Shown: one piece after another, positions 50,701 through 63,400 of the stretch
Position numbering within the stretch: position 1 is the first letter of the stretch
Layout of the letters: each line of letters begins with the position of its first letter
Assembly: GCA_008921705.1 (NCBI GenBank)
Contig: VFFE01006969.1
Coordinates: forward strand, 137,004-201,003
Reading direction: 5' to 3'
Length of the DNA: 64,000 nucleotides
From: Burhinus oedicnemus
Lineage: Eukaryota > Chordata > Aves > Charadriiformes > Burhinidae
The notes under the pieces: generated by a model
The model's database searches: none
Seen by the model: only the letters and a program-made list of their open reading frames with translations
What the model was told of the DNA's origin: nothing
Program-made: the position numbers and the translations under genes

Positions 50701-52830
50701 TTGCTGGGTTTAAACTAGCAAAATTCAGTTATTTTTAATATGGAAGGAGACTGTAAATTTGCTAACTCTTCAGCTGAACACACACTTAATTTACAAAATT
50801 AAGTGGGTTTGTGTTTACTAGTGTTAGATCTGCAGCTTTATATTAGCTGTGTATCTACGCTGGTGCTGTATTGAACATACTATAAATAGGCAGGTACTCT
50901 ATTTTAAAGACGGTAATTTTTCATGTCTTATAGAATTTCTGATAATTCTTTATTCTCACTCTTTGCCTTCAATAAAAGCTGCAATAAATATATTTTGGAA
51001 ACTGTTCATGCAGCAATTAACCTTTTTAATCATTGATTTTCATTTTGTTCTTTGACTTTCATTCATTTAGTTTCATTCCATACTCCTGTCCTATGTAGGT
51101 GTTCTTTATGCTACAACACTGGTGTATGTTTTTGCTTTCAGTTTAAAAAGTTTAGCCGTAACATTAATTTAGCTGATACCATGGTAGTCCTATTGAGAAA
51201 TTTAATCTATTATTCAGATTAATATTAGTGTTGGTAGAGAGCTGAAGCTGAAAGTCAGTAAATCCTAGATAATGAGGGGTCTGAAGGACCTCTCGTTATT
51301 TGGTTCCTAGCATTTGTCAATGCTACAGTCATATCAAAGGCACACCTTAGTATGCAGAGAACGTCTTTGTTGAGACACACAGTTAAGTAAGTTTGAGAAG
51401 CCTTTCTTTTAAGCTTTTTTTTTTTTTTGAAGTTAGATGTAGGTAAAATATATATCTTGTCATTTGCTTATAGAGACTGTGAATAACCAGCGCCTTAATG
51501 AATGACATTTTCGAAGTTTTCACTAGTTAGAAATGTTGAAAGAGTTATAATGTGATATTTCTTCCATCACCGAGCAGATTATCCATATGGTACAGAATAA
51601 CAGACAAACTGACACTAGTAATCATTTTGAGTAAGAATTTTCACCACTCATTAAGGAAAGATGTTTTGTTATTGAGAAATTAGCAAAGACACTTCTTTCC
51701 TGCTCTCCCCCCTCCCCAAGATGTCAGCTGTTTAGAGATAGTAGAAGACGTTGCTTTCATTCATGACAAGCACGCCGGTTTTAGCTAAAGTTACTGTTCC
51801 TTTCTGTTTCGGAGCTGCTACAACAGCTGCAGTTTGAGCTTGAAAGCCCTGAGTGGCTGAGATAACATCACGAATTGTATTGCATCTCAGCAAGTGCAAT
51901 TCAGGTTTCCACTTTTGGGTGCTCAGTTATCAGAGGCGCTGGGTCCTTGCAATTTGTATTGACTTTGGATATGCAGGTGTGCAACAAATCTTACAAACCA
52001 GGTGATGGGTATTATAAAGAATTTCCCCAGAAAATGGTAGGCATTAGCTTTATTTGTACTTAAATGCTACAATCTCCCTCTTGAGGTATTAATGCTGTAT
52101 GATAGAGTAAATAGGGCTTTTGATTTTTCCTGGTGGTTGTAAGAACACATTTTAAATTCATCAGGTCAAAAATATGTGTGTAACGTGAAGGTATAACAAA
52201 TGACTCATTTGTGATTTCAGATGGAGGAAACTTTAAAATCAGTTTGTTACTGTGTAAGTGTTCCAAGGAGCAAAATGCAAAGTAGATGATCCTGTTCTAA
52301 TTGCAAAACCTCCCTTAGTTACCTTCTCCCTCCTCCTTATCCTCTTCTCCCTTCCCCCTCCCCCCCATGGCTTTTTTAAACAATTATGGGCATTGTGCTC
52401 CTTAATGGTGCGTAGTTACTGTAAAGATAGATGTCCTCAAATAATGAGTTTCTAATAATAATCAGAGGGAGTTAGATTAAACTGGTTTGGTATAGAAATC
52501 TTACAGTGTGAAAAAGTACACCTAAAATCCTGAGATATATTTACAGGAGCTAAGCCTATTTACAGAGGACTAACCCAATTTTGTATCTGTGCATGTGTGT
52601 GGGGAGGGGGGAGTAGAGGCGTGTGTTTGTATGTGCCTGTTTTTGTCCACCTGCTTTAAAGACTTCAGAATAAGATTTTTTTTTTTTTTCGGTACGGATT
52701 TCTATTTTGCCTTCTGGTAACAGAATATGTTTTAAAATAACAACATACTAATTAGCTTCTGTGTTTACACTGGGAAGCTTGCATCCCTTCAAATGACTTT
52801 TAGCCATGCTCTTCTTTCTCTCTGGGTCTT

Positions 52831-52853
52831 CCCCCCCCCCCCTTTTTTTTTTT
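52831..52853. repeat. C12-T11 homopyrimidine tract
   Basis: Twelve C are followed by eleven T inside a longer pyrimidine-rich stretch. It is a simple-sequence feature that is prone to sequencing error and capable of non-B DNA structure. Confidence 0.85.
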
Positions 52854-55371
52854 CCTATGAGGTTTATTCCATTAGATTTGTTGTTTTCTTCCTTGTTCAA
52901 AAGTTCTGAAGGGAAGTAAATGAAAGTACTAAGTACAGTAACAGATAATTGTTACTTTAAAGAGTTGTCACTATATTGGCTAGGAAAAATATTTTTCCTA
53001 ACAGGTACTGGATCAGCAAGGCCATACAATAAACAGAGTAAAATAGTTTAACTTATGGTTTAGAAATACATATGCCATTTAAATGGAAACAAACCCCCAA
53101 ATCTCCCACATACCTTTTGGGGTTTGGCGAACAAAAGCTCGCTTGTACACTCCAAATTCCCCTGGGCCTCAATTTGCAATACCATTATTTAAGCCTGGCT
53201 GATATAAACCCATTGCAGAGAAATAGAAGCTCTCCTTCCTGGCTTTTCAAAGCCATTCTGTGCCCCCCTTTCTCTGTCTACCCGTGTCCCCCAGCCCCCT
53301 GACCCTGCTCCCAGCCTCTCAGTCTTACCCTGCCTCTGTGAAACTCTTCTGTATTTGAAATACAGTAAATGTAGAAATACTGCGCTTCTAAAACACTGGG
53401 AAGTGCCATTCTGCATGGTCTTAACTGACGTCTCTACCAACACACATGTAATTCTATCTTCTGACTAAGATCAAGGCTATAATCACTTTAATATCTGTTG
53501 TGTCCTCTACCAGGTGACCTGCAGTCTTTCATTGTGAAGATAAGAGACTCTGATATAATAAGTTATTTCTTCTCTAAGTCTGATCTTATAGAAAATACTA
53601 ACCATAAACTGAGGAGAAACTTGTGCCCGCTTAATACGCTCCTGAGGTGCCAGGCTCTCTGGATATCTGCTCATGAGTACAGTACTGGCACGGTCAGATC
53701 CTCAGCTGGAAGCTGTTCTGGAGCAGAACTGGGTTTGGGTGTAATCCCTAACATTAAACAGAGGAATCACTGTAGCTTGATGCAGCATTGAGTACTACAA
53801 CTGTATTTATTTTGCTGCTAATAAAATGGCAGTCTAGTTTGTCATTAAGAAGCTTGTCTTTTTGAAATAGCAATCGAGGTGCAGTTCTGAGTTTTTGAGG
53901 TAGTACCTGCTAGTGGGAAGAGCTAAGAAATAGATGAGCTGCGTTCCTGAATGTGGGCAGAAGGATGGTGAGTAATACATGCCTTGGCATGGCATCTGCC
54001 AGAAGCAGGTCGGGTTTTGGGGTTTTTTTTTTCCCCTGCTCTAGTTTTGAAAGGTGTAAGGTATTCTGATAAGCAGAAGGGTAAAAACAAAAGGCAAAAA
54101 TACTTCCAAGCAAATCATTATAGCATATCTCAATGACTGTGCTCCACACTTAGATTTAATTAGAAGACAACTGCACTGGAAAACTGGTCATTTTAGTCAT
54201 AGTTAACGACTGGTTCTCTTCTACCCCCAATCAGAACCGATTATATGCTGTGCTGTTTAATGTAATTTCTACAAGAAAATTGAGTATGAATAGGCACAAT
54301 AGTATTGTGTAGTTGCAGTAATGAGATTTACATTAATGATGTTAATTTATCATTTAACTATCCTTTTAGAGGTGGAAATAACTATTTTCCTTGTGGTGTC
54401 TCCTTTTACTGTATATACCAACCTGTATCAAATTGTGGTATTTTGTAAATATTGTAAGGAAAAGACTGTGACTGGCTGGCTATTAATATGTTCATTAGGT
54501 GGTAAAAAGGCACTGAAAGAAGTCAAACCTTGTATATCTGTGTTTCTTACAGGATAACTACTTTCAGGAGGGATTTCTTTTATGTTGTAATATAACTTAC
54601 TAGTGTATGGTTTCTGAAGTGTCATGTGTAGTTCAATGCTGGATTTCAGGCAAGCAAGTTTGTTTCCTAGTGAACGTAATAAGACTTACTTGCTGTCAGT
54701 AGTAAGATAATAAGGATTAAAATCATGTACAGTTTAAGAAAAAAAACTATCATTTGCATTTGTGCACCAAATTCCACTTGGTGATATGCTTGTTGGGCTG
54801 AGCTGTTAAGTGCTCTGTGGGCTGTATTTCAGCTAGTGTATGATTGACTAGGTATATTAGAGCTTTTTACATACTGCCAATGCAAAATTTGACCCTGGTT
54901 TTACCCTGAGATGTTTTTGCCTTTAAAAAGACCCACACTTTGTGAGTACACAGGTGGGTGGTAAGAAAATTTATTGTTGTTATTTGTAGGGTGTGGCTCC
55001 ATGTTAGAGTAACCTGAATCTGAGCTGATGCTGAATAGATTTTATTTTTTTTAATTTTGATTCCAAAGCCCAACTGTGGGAATTGATATATCATCTTAAA
55101 ATTTCAAATCTACATTTTATGCACTGTGCCAAAGCACCCATGAGCTCATTAAGCAAAGACTTTTTCAATTATATCTTGTGTTTATGCATGTATTTATACT
55201 TGACAGGAATCCTTTAGAGGTTTGGTTTGCTGTATTAATACTTACAGTGTCTTGGAGTACATAAAATATGCTTTAAAAAAAAAGAAAAAAGAGTAAGCAC
55301 TGCTTACAGCTCTAGTTCTGGTAGTCTCCTCTGTATTTTAGTAGCTGCTGAAAAGTTCCTTGGCCAGACAT

Positions 55372-55390
55372 CCAGCCTCTAGAGGGCATG
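55372..55390. promoter_or_regulatory. CTCF-like motif
   Basis: CCTCTAGAGGGCATG fits the CTCF core loosely. It includes the perfect palindrome CCTCTAGAGG, so an orientation cannot be assigned. This is a weak by-eye match. Confidence 0.25.
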
Positions 55391-56611
55391 CCAATAACCT
55401 CCTCTGCCAGACCCTCACCTGCACAACCATCTGCAGAAAGTTTTAATGCTGGCGCCTACAAAGAGAATCCCATTTGTGTTGCATAATAAAATCTCTGTGT
55501 GTATTCCTCGTTATTCCTGGAGTTTTGCTACAATAAGTGGTTTGCTTTCCTTTTCTTTTCTTTTTTCTTGTTTTTAATCTGGTGGAAGGCTTTTGTATTT
55601 GTTAGGCTTTTTGCTTTCTTTTTTTTTTTTTTTTTCTTTTCTCTAGTTGTGTGGTATGAAAGTAAAGACTCGTATAACCATGTGGCTCACTTACAGTTAT
55701 TTCTTCACCTGGTAGAAATCTTTCTTTAGGTATACAGTGCTTTTTTCTATAGTAAAGACTACAGAAGCCAGTGCACAGTATTTGAGACTTGCAAAATTAG
55801 CTACTAAAATTTATTATGTACTAAAATCTAGATAATAAATAATTCAGGTGGGATTAAAGCCAGTTAACCCTACTCCAGTCACCTAGGTTCAATTGCTCGA
55901 CCTTTTTCTCTTGTGAAATGCTGTATTACAGTTTTTTTGTTCTCCTATGGGCTATTGTTACTAACATTCCTACTTATGTGCCGTCATACTTGTTCTCCAG
56001 TTCCAATGTTTGACCATGGTTCCCTACTCCGGTATATCACCATTAGAAAGGAGAGGGTTTCCAGTAATTCATACGCATCTGATAATCTGCTTCAAGTTTT
56101 CCTTAGACATACTGAAGTAGAACAAACGAGCAAATATTCTTGGATTTGGTACCATAAATTAAGACATGCCGCAATTCATAGTTTAGTTTTGGTCTAAGAA
56201 TGTGAGTATGTTTAGGGAGAAATATATATTTAAGAAAATTTTGTCGCAGAGAGTGTCATTAACCAAGTGTACAACCTTTCCTAAAAGTGTACTGGTTTAA
56301 CATGGGCACTTTCTGCTTGAGCGTTGTAAAATATTATTTTGCCAGTTTGAATTGAAATGTGGTTGGAGCATGTTCACTCTAGAAGGAGGAAAAGTATCTC
56401 CTGCTGATGACTTCATTAAGTCCTCCATGTAGTTGAACAGGTAGGCTTGTTACTCTGGGCAAACTTTGCTTTTTAATTGCATGAATACAGCATTTTAGCT
56501 ACACATTTATAGTTAAGCCATGAAGCTTAACTGCATTGTTGAGTTCCTACAGTTCTGTACAACATAAGGAAAAGAGAAAGAATCCAGTTAAGGGGATTGG
56601 TTTTATTTGTT

Positions 56612-56678
56612 TTGTAGATCACCTGGCCTATAATCAGGAGATCTATGCTCAATTCCCATTCAGCTTTCCAACCTTTTC
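56612..56678 (+). repeat. tRNA-derived SINE remnant (MIR/CORE-SINE-like)
   Basis: The run CACCTGGCCTATAATCAGGA followed by GATCTATGCTCAATTCCCA matches the central part of old tRNA-derived SINEs of amniotes, where CTGGCCTGGGAGTCAGGAG precedes a B-box-like GGTTCAATTCCC. The B box here is GCTCAATTCCC. The A box and tail are not recognisable. Confidence 0.5.
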
Positions 56679-57019
56679 TTTAAAAGTAACTAAAAAAAAA
56701 AATTAAAAAGTTGTTTGGTATACAAAGTGTATGCTATCTGCTTTATGGCTGATACTGGACCAAATTTTGTTGGGGGAGTTTGACAATAACCCGTGAGCAG
56801 TTTGGAAGATTTATTTAGTATGTTCCTAAGGTTGATGCAACCTCATATGCAAAGTTTTCCATTGCCTCAAAATGTCAAAGAGTTTTTGTCAGTCTAAGGA
56901 TAATTACAGTTTATGGGGATGCAGGGGAAAAAAATTTCCAAGACGGAGCACAATCTGTGCTAGGTCATACTTTTTATGTCTTGATCACCTGTGGCCAGTG
57001 GATAGTTAACTTACTGGAG

Positions 57020-57215
57020 AAATAATGGTGACATTGTTTTGTGATTCATCTAATCCACTTTTTCCCAAGGGGCAGAGACAGTCACTAGTGTGTCACTTCG
57101 ACCTTGGCATACGCCCAGGTTGCAAACTTGTTCCTTCGTTCGGCGTTGCGTGTTGGAGCTGTGCAGTAAACTACCCAACATACAGAAACCTCAATAAAAA
57201 AGGATGTGTAACACC
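57020..57215 (+). mobile_element. Possible solo-LTR or LTR-like fragment
   Basis: About 130 bp (57085-57215) stand out by several CpGs in an otherwise CpG-poor region (TTCGACC, ACGCCC, TTCGTTCGGCGTTGCG). They are followed by AATAAA at 57193-57198 and then TGTAACA, ending at 57213. Two bases later comes a TGG (57216), the layout of an LTR end and primer-binding site. No partner LTR, no TG start and no viral gene is identified, and the TGG-led 18-mer does not match a tRNA end I can name. It could equally be a small CpG-bearing regulatory element. Confidence 0.22.
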
Positions 57216-57376
57216 TGGAGGGCAGCATGGTTGAACCCTTTACAAACCTAATCTCTGCAGGGTTAGGGGTACTCTTAGAATGAGCTTTACCTGTCATGGG
57301 AAAGGGTTGGAAATATAGTTGGGGTATCTGGTCAGTCTTAAATAACCAAGCTTTTTGATGACAGAGTTGTTAACAG

Positions 57377-57760
57377 TCAGAGACTGTCCCTGCTGTTCTG
57401 CCTGGGAGAGTAATCTTTTTTTCCTAACTGCCGGTAAAGGATTGGTATCATCCAAGCATATCCCTTATTGTTGTCCTCCAAACCCCAATATCCTGGGTCT
57501 TTCTCTTCCACCCACTTAAATGGGTGGCTTTTATACCTTGTCCTGAAAGCCAAAAAAATCAGGCTGTGTTGAAGTGAGTGGGTGGAAGCAAGTGCTAGAG
57601 CCAGAAACACCCCTGTGAGGGACACGGTGCCTGTGGCCCCTCCTGGGTGCCAGTCAGGTGCCCACTTGAAGGTCACTGCCCACACCACCTGTGGCATTGT
57701 GGTTGCAGGCAGAGCAAACTGACTCTTGGATGGATCAAAATAACAGGGACAAGTGAACAT
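57377..57760 (-). other. Unexplained 127-codon open frame with nearby TATA-like box
   Basis: The longest AT-background frame in the window runs on the minus strand. Its product has a hydrophobic stretch (LTGVFLALALASTHSLQHSL, about residues 48-67), many Trp and Pro, and no family I recognise. Inside it, on the minus strand, TATAAAAG (57535 to 57528) is followed at once by the palindrome CCACCCA-TTTAAG-TGGGTGG (57527 to 57508). The DNA is somewhat GC-richer than its flanks. It may be a decayed repeat, part of an LTR-type element, or chance. No splice or poly(A) evidence supports a gene. Confidence 0.25.
57508..57527. repeat. Palindrome with 7-bp arms
   Basis: CCACCCA and TGGGTGG are exact reverse complements around a 6-nt CTTAAA spacer, directly next to the TATA-like box described above. 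Confidence 0.85.
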
Positions 57761-57769
57761 GCTGTGAAT

Positions 57770-60370
57770 GTATTAATACAGTTTATAGGATTTTTTTTAA
57801 AAAAGTAGTTATGTGGGGAAAATAATTCAAAATTAATTTTGATGGGAAGTATTAAAGCGCCGAGCAACTCAAATGTAAGCTGAATGGATGGTCTCTGATT
57901 TTTGTTGCTGGAAGGGTATGTGTTGTCTCTTTGGTCTGAATTTAGAAAAGTGTGAATTTTGTCTTTGTGGTGGTACATTGTACCTCTCAAACATAGGAGA
58001 GGGGAGAAAATGGCAAAGGATTTTTTTTCCTCCTGAGCAAAGTCATTTTAGAATTCAGGCTCCAAATTTCTCTTTAAACCATTTTTAATAGAAACAGTAA
58101 GTTATAAATCATCTAAGCAATTACCTGAACACAGAAGGAGTGGGGCCCAGCCTGGGCTTCAGCCCCAGATGTTTCTGGACTACAATAATGGCCCAGCCCA
58201 GATATTTACAGCTTAATTTCTGTTCATGTGCACTTGTCCATAAATGGTTCCTTTTCCATTTCCAGTTCAACAACTGAACCACTTATAGTAGAGAGTGATT
58301 TAAACTTGAATGATGGCAAAATGTGAATAGAGACAATTTACCTCTGGAAACTTTAAAGTCCATTTCTAATATTTAAAATGTAAGGTAACTCTTGAACAGA
58401 GAATGATTGATCAGTAAGTGCCTCCTTTTTAAATGTCGTATTCTTTATTTTTTTAAACTATATATATGTTTAAAATCTGATATTTTTTTTTTGCCTTAGC
58501 TTTGTTGCAGTTTGGAGCAGAGACCTTTTTTTTTTCCTCCTTTTAATGCTATGCCATCTAGCACAACTAACATTCCAAGCCAGTGTATCTAATCTCGCTC
58601 CTCTCCCCATTCCTGTCCTCCTCACTGCTCCTCCCAACCAGCCCCATTGCTTGAAACTAAACAAATTGAAAATAATGATTGGTAACCATCTGCTGTGCTG
58701 AAATTCCACGTACAGCAGTTAACTCCATTTTACAAAACAACTTCAATCTAGTGAATTACAGTGCAGTTCTTGGTGGCAGCAGATAGCAACAAGCAGTTTG
58801 GAGTTCCTCTAGACAAAGCAGTTCACATAGGGAGCATTATGCACAGTCACTTTGTGGCGTTGGGGTGGTGGGGGGGATACTTTGGCCGTCAGAGAGTTCA
58901 GTGTGATGCATTTGAAACTAGAGAGAGTCTAACCGCGGCCTAATTGTTTCATGTGATTAAAAAAGAGGCTGGTCCATAAAACTGCAGACAGGCGATCTTG
59001 CAAACGTGCTCCCCTTAGTTTGGTTTTCTGTTTCTGCAGCTGCAGCGCAATGCAATGAGGGGCATGTTCGGCTTTCAGTCACTTTCATGTGACTTTTGGA
59101 GTGCCCAATGAAAACCTTAACCAAAAATTAGATTGCGTAGCTCATCAAAGTGTATTGAAGAACAATAATTATTCATAGAGTTTCTATTGAAGGAACTCTT
59201 TTATTGATGCAGAACTGTAACAAGAGGCACTCTAAATAGTGACAGACTGCCGAACAGCAAATATTCAAATAGCGACAGACTATGATGTAATATTAAAATA
59301 GGTATCGTTATCATCTATGTTTTTAACTCAATTTCAGTTATTTGAGCTTAGGTTTTGGTCGTGTATAAAGAAAGTTGCTTAAAATGGGCAGTATATTGAG
59401 TTCAAAGGACCCATACAGTTCATAAATTCTCCGGTGTCTACTGGATTTTTCATCAGGGAGACTTCCAATAAAAATGATCTATTTTAGAAATAATATTGTT
59501 TAGTAGGTTGAAATGTGGTGTAATAAAATTAGACCTTCAGTCTTCTAAAGTTACTACTTAGATGGCACCCTTGGGATGGTAAAATGGCTGTATAAGCAGA
59601 TGAATCAGACAGTTTCACTGATGGATACATTTGTCAGTCTCTGTTACAGATATAATATATTCTTATATCTGTAATCCTGACACTGTTACATCCAAATGAA
59701 ATCAACATGAGGTTGTCATCTTTAAGCAAATATGTTAAGTGTTGTCTTTTGTGCTTTGGATTTGAAAGAAAGGGGCCCAAGGGAGCCAGCATCATGCAAA
59801 TGGAACAAATCCCATTTCTTCTGAGCTGTGCTGTTTCCCCCTTCATGGCAGCTGGCTGTGTTATCTTTGTGTGTTTCTCTGAGTGCTGACAATTCTTTCA
59901 GTGATCTAAGTTAGGGCACATTAGAAAGTGGAAGCAGCTGTCTGTCGTTATACTGAGAGACGTGTTTGCTCTACTGCAAAGATGAAGGACCATGAATCCT
60001 TGACACACTCTCTCCCCCCTCCCCCTTTACTTTCCAACATGATCAACATTCAGACGCACAGATTGTCTGCTTGGACAGTTTTTTGTTCTGACTGACAGCA
60101 TCTGGCATAGACAAATTTAAAAATACATAGCATGCCATGCTTGGAATTGGAACATCCCTTCTTTATTAATCTTCTCATTTAAACCATTCATTTACATTTC
60201 AAGAAAGGTTACAGCTTGATATGGTTGAAACATTTATTTTAAATGAATAACCTCCTAATGAAATACCTTGAATGAGCACCAAACAGTCAGTGTTCATTAA
60301 AAATTACACCTGATTAGGATGGCCTTGGAACTGTTGCGAAGTCATAAGATTTCTCCATTGTCTCAAGCTA

Positions 60371-60376
<6 letters not shown>
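57770..60376. other. Non-coding stretch with a candidate regulatory segment
   Basis: No gene is visible. The portion at about 58750-59120 is richer in CpG and short factor-site-like words (for example AACCGCGG near 58931, CTGCAGCTGCAGCGC near 59035) than its surroundings, as expected of an enhancer. This is inference from base composition only. Confidence 0.35.

Positions 60377-60402
<26 letters not shown>
60377..60402. repeat. Poly(A) run of 26 abutting a gap
   Basis: Twenty-six A run directly into an N run. This could be the tail of a retroposed sequence on the plus strand or only a homopolymer that stopped assembly. The sequence before it does not match a known retroposon. Confidence 0.9.
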
Positions 60403-60422
60403 NNNNNNNNNNNNNNNNNNNN
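60403..60422. other. Assembly gap (20 N)
   Basis: A 20-N placeholder lies between a poly(A) run and ordinary sequence. The real missing length is unknown. The 181-codon minus-strand frame that spans it is partly artificial because it reads through N. Confidence 0.99.
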
Positions 60423-63400
60423 AAACCCGTCTTTCCGGGTTGAGGCATGTTATAAATGCGACTAAACAGAACTGTCTACATCTGCAAAGACAGAAACATG
60501 CTGCTTGCTTGTACGTACTGCAAAATTCTAATAGTTTTGTGCTATCTGTTAAATTCAGTGTGCTTTTTGCATTGTGGCACGAAACAGTTGTGCTGTGAGG
60601 GAAGCTGGCTGCCTGCCAGCCATCGACTATGAAATCCCGGGTACCTGAGAGCTTATCAGTTCTTTTGCTTTGTAAAAGAAAAAGTGATGAAAATGTTGGT
60701 AAACTGCCATGAAGGTTTAAGGCTGCTGGAATAAGGAGCCGTGTAATCAGATTGGAAAATGGAGCTTGAGAGTCTCTGCATGGGAAGCAGTCGCCTGTGG
60801 ACCTACCGAGATGCTGTGCAAGTGCCCGAGCTGACCACTTTGTTAGCAAATCAGCTTGTTTGCTGCAGCAGCAGGGTGGAATAGGCTAGTCCTTGTGATG
60901 GTATGTAACACAAGTAATATCTCTTGCTTTGCACAATGTAATCAGCTTGCAATTAGCTCACTCTACATTAACCTTCTTGATATTTTTCCCTTTTGTAAGA
61001 CTATGCGCTTTAAACAATTAACTATAGAAAGTAATCCTTCAAGCAAATCAAAGCAATCCTTTAATTTTATCACCCTGCTGAAAAAGTATCAGGTGGTCAA
61101 CTGGTCTTCATCAGCTGCTGGAAATTCTCAGGCTCACTGTAGCGTGGAGAGGTTCTTTAACCCATTCACATTTAGAAAAATGTCAAGATTTTATATTTCT
61201 CATATAATATAATGCTGCATCATGAAGCTGCAATTGGAATTGTTTTAATGAAAAGCCTTGGGAGAGCCCTTCCCTATGCAGACAGGTTTTACGCTTCTGT
61301 TTGTTTAGGCATTTCCATACACTACCTCTCAGAAAGCTTTGATGACACAGCCACTTGTACTGATAATTCCACCGCTTCACCTCCGGTGAACTTGATTCAC
61401 TAAGGTTGGAGAGAACAAGGCTATCGTTGCTGATCTCGTGCGTTGCTTTTTAATCCTCAAAATAAAAGCCAGATAACAGGAAAATTTGTGTGGTAGGCAA
61501 ACTTCCTTTTAGGTAAGAGAGTAAAAGTTTTAATGCCATTTGTGCAAATGTGGAAGCTTGAAGTTTAGCTAAGGGAAAATAAAACTTAGTTCAGATTAAA
61601 AGTGCAGAACATGATCTGTCTTACCCACCCAAAAGTTCTTTTGCCTATTTGATAGGTTTGGGTTTTATTACAGGCTTGAATTTTCCATAGTCATTCTGTA
61701 AATCGTGTGATTATTTATACCCTGATAATATAGTATAATAGGAACATGCCTGGTATTTCATGTAGAAGTTTGCTTCTATTTAAATAATTGTTTGACATGC
61801 CTTGCTGATTTCTAAACTTAAATCACTCAACAGTTATGCTCATGTGAATAAGAGCAGTGAAATCAGTGACAAAAATTTTTACGAATAATAATGCTGTGCA
61901 TGAGCATTATTCATATTACATTCATTGTGTGAAAATAAATACTGTGGGTTATTTAAGGCTGTAATGAACAAAGTGATCTGAAACTCCTGTCCAGATATTT
62001 TGTTTAGAAGACATTGGAAATGGTCAGCAGCTGCTTTGCTGCCCCCCACAAAAAGTCATTTCAGTCATTTCATTGAATTCCAGTAGATCAGAGCAATAAA
62101 CTGAATTTATAATATGTGATCTGCTTTTACCAATGATATCTGTGAAAGCAGTATTGACTGGCTGTGCTAAAGTCATCTTTTATCTCTCTTTGTAGAATGT
62201 GAGCATGTTTTGAAAATACAAAGCCAGATCCTACTAATCATACTACATTTGTCATATTTTAATGTTGGCTTTGGCTTAGTTTTAATATGTATAAAAATTC
62301 TGGAATTTATGTGCACGTCTGTTTTCTGTGTGCCCCAATTTAAAAAAAAAAAAAAAGGCAAAAAAAAAAATAACCTGCATACATCTTATGCTGCAAAGAT
62401 CTACTTTATATTCTTTTAGAGGACAAACTCCATTAGATATGCACTTACTGTACATTGGATTGTAAATCTTACAATTTAATGGTAATTCAGTGAGCAGTTA
62501 TTGCTTCTGTGGCCTTTTTTCTTTCTTTTTTGTCCCATCTCACTTGTGAAATAGGGTTACCCTTTACAAGTGTCACATCCATAGATTCATCTTTTGTACT
62601 CTATAGTTGTTCCTAGTGCATCATTCTAAGTGAAAAGAAAAATAGGAAGCCAAAGCTACAGGAGGGGCATTGGGGGAGGGGGGTCTATACATAGAAATAC
62701 AGCATATAGTAGCAGAAAGACCAAGGCAGTTTAGCATCAATCTAACAGATTAAAATTTTGCTGTAAAGGTACATTTTCTTTAACCTCATTCTTATTCGTT
62801 TTTCCATACCACTGTAGCTGGCGTTTGAATTCCCAGGAAGCAGAAATGGTGTCTTAATGATACGAGCCTTTTTGCCTTGCTTACACTGTTAATACTCTTA
62901 TCCCTTTTCTGATATGAAATACTTTTTGTAGAAACAATATACACATTTGTAAAGAAATTATAAAAGGATTCTCCTTTTGAAGATAATGAGTTCTCTTCAG
63001 GAACTGCAGGTTACGTGGAACACAAATGAGCTCTAAGTGGAGGGATTTAAAGTCCTGCTACAGCATTTAATTTCTTGAGGAAAGGAGTTCAGTTCAAGGT
63101 TAGCCTGTTATTGTGGCACTGGCAACTACTTCTCTCATTCCTGTTCTTCTGCCAGCAGTACCGCACAAAAGGCAGTCATTTTTATTTAATACGTAGGGAG
63201 GTATTAATCACTGCAGTGTTTTCTTGCAAAAATTTGTCTTATCAAATTCATTGTTTCACCACTCATGACAATAATAGGTGTTTAATTACTCAATAAGAGC
63301 AGTTTATAGATTCCATTTTTCCTGTTTGCTGGACAAATGGTATTGATTTTGTACTTTGATGCAACATGAAACTGTATTAAACACAATTAGAATTCTAAGG

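Larger units (their letters stand above)
45299..56600. other. AT-rich, gene-free stretch next to the CpG island
   Basis: Over 11 kb there is no recognised coding sequence. Frames stay at or below 97 codons and look random. It could be a first intron of a gene starting at the CpG island on the plus strand, or its upstream intergenic flank if the gene runs on the minus strand. AT-rich blocks without repeats, such as 46490-46930, have the look of conserved non-coding DNA, but this needs alignment. T-rich runs occur at about 47168-47186, 48612-48634, 51413-51430 and 55557-55640. Confidence 0.5.

Noticed and set aside
53896..53910. TGAGGTAGTACC resembling a let-7 seed
   Set aside because: Only the first ten or so bases fit, and no hairpin partner arm is visible within 100 bp.
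55545..55640. T-rich run as a retroposon tail on the minus strand
   Set aside because: The adjacent sequence shows no retroposon signature or flanking duplication; it looks like simple low-complexity DNA.
55886..55902. GGTTCAATTGCTCGACC as a tRNA B box
   Set aside because: There is no A box at the right distance and no cloverleaf can be built by eye. At most it is a very old tRNA-derived scrap.
60304..60849. 181-codon minus-strand frame
   Set aside because: It reads through 20 N and a poly(T) run (Phe repeats), so the continuity is artificial. The rest has no recognised domain.
60856..61212. 118-codon plus-strand frame
   Set aside because: The starting codon is not in a promoter context, there is no recognised domain, and a neighbouring frame overlaps on the minus strand.
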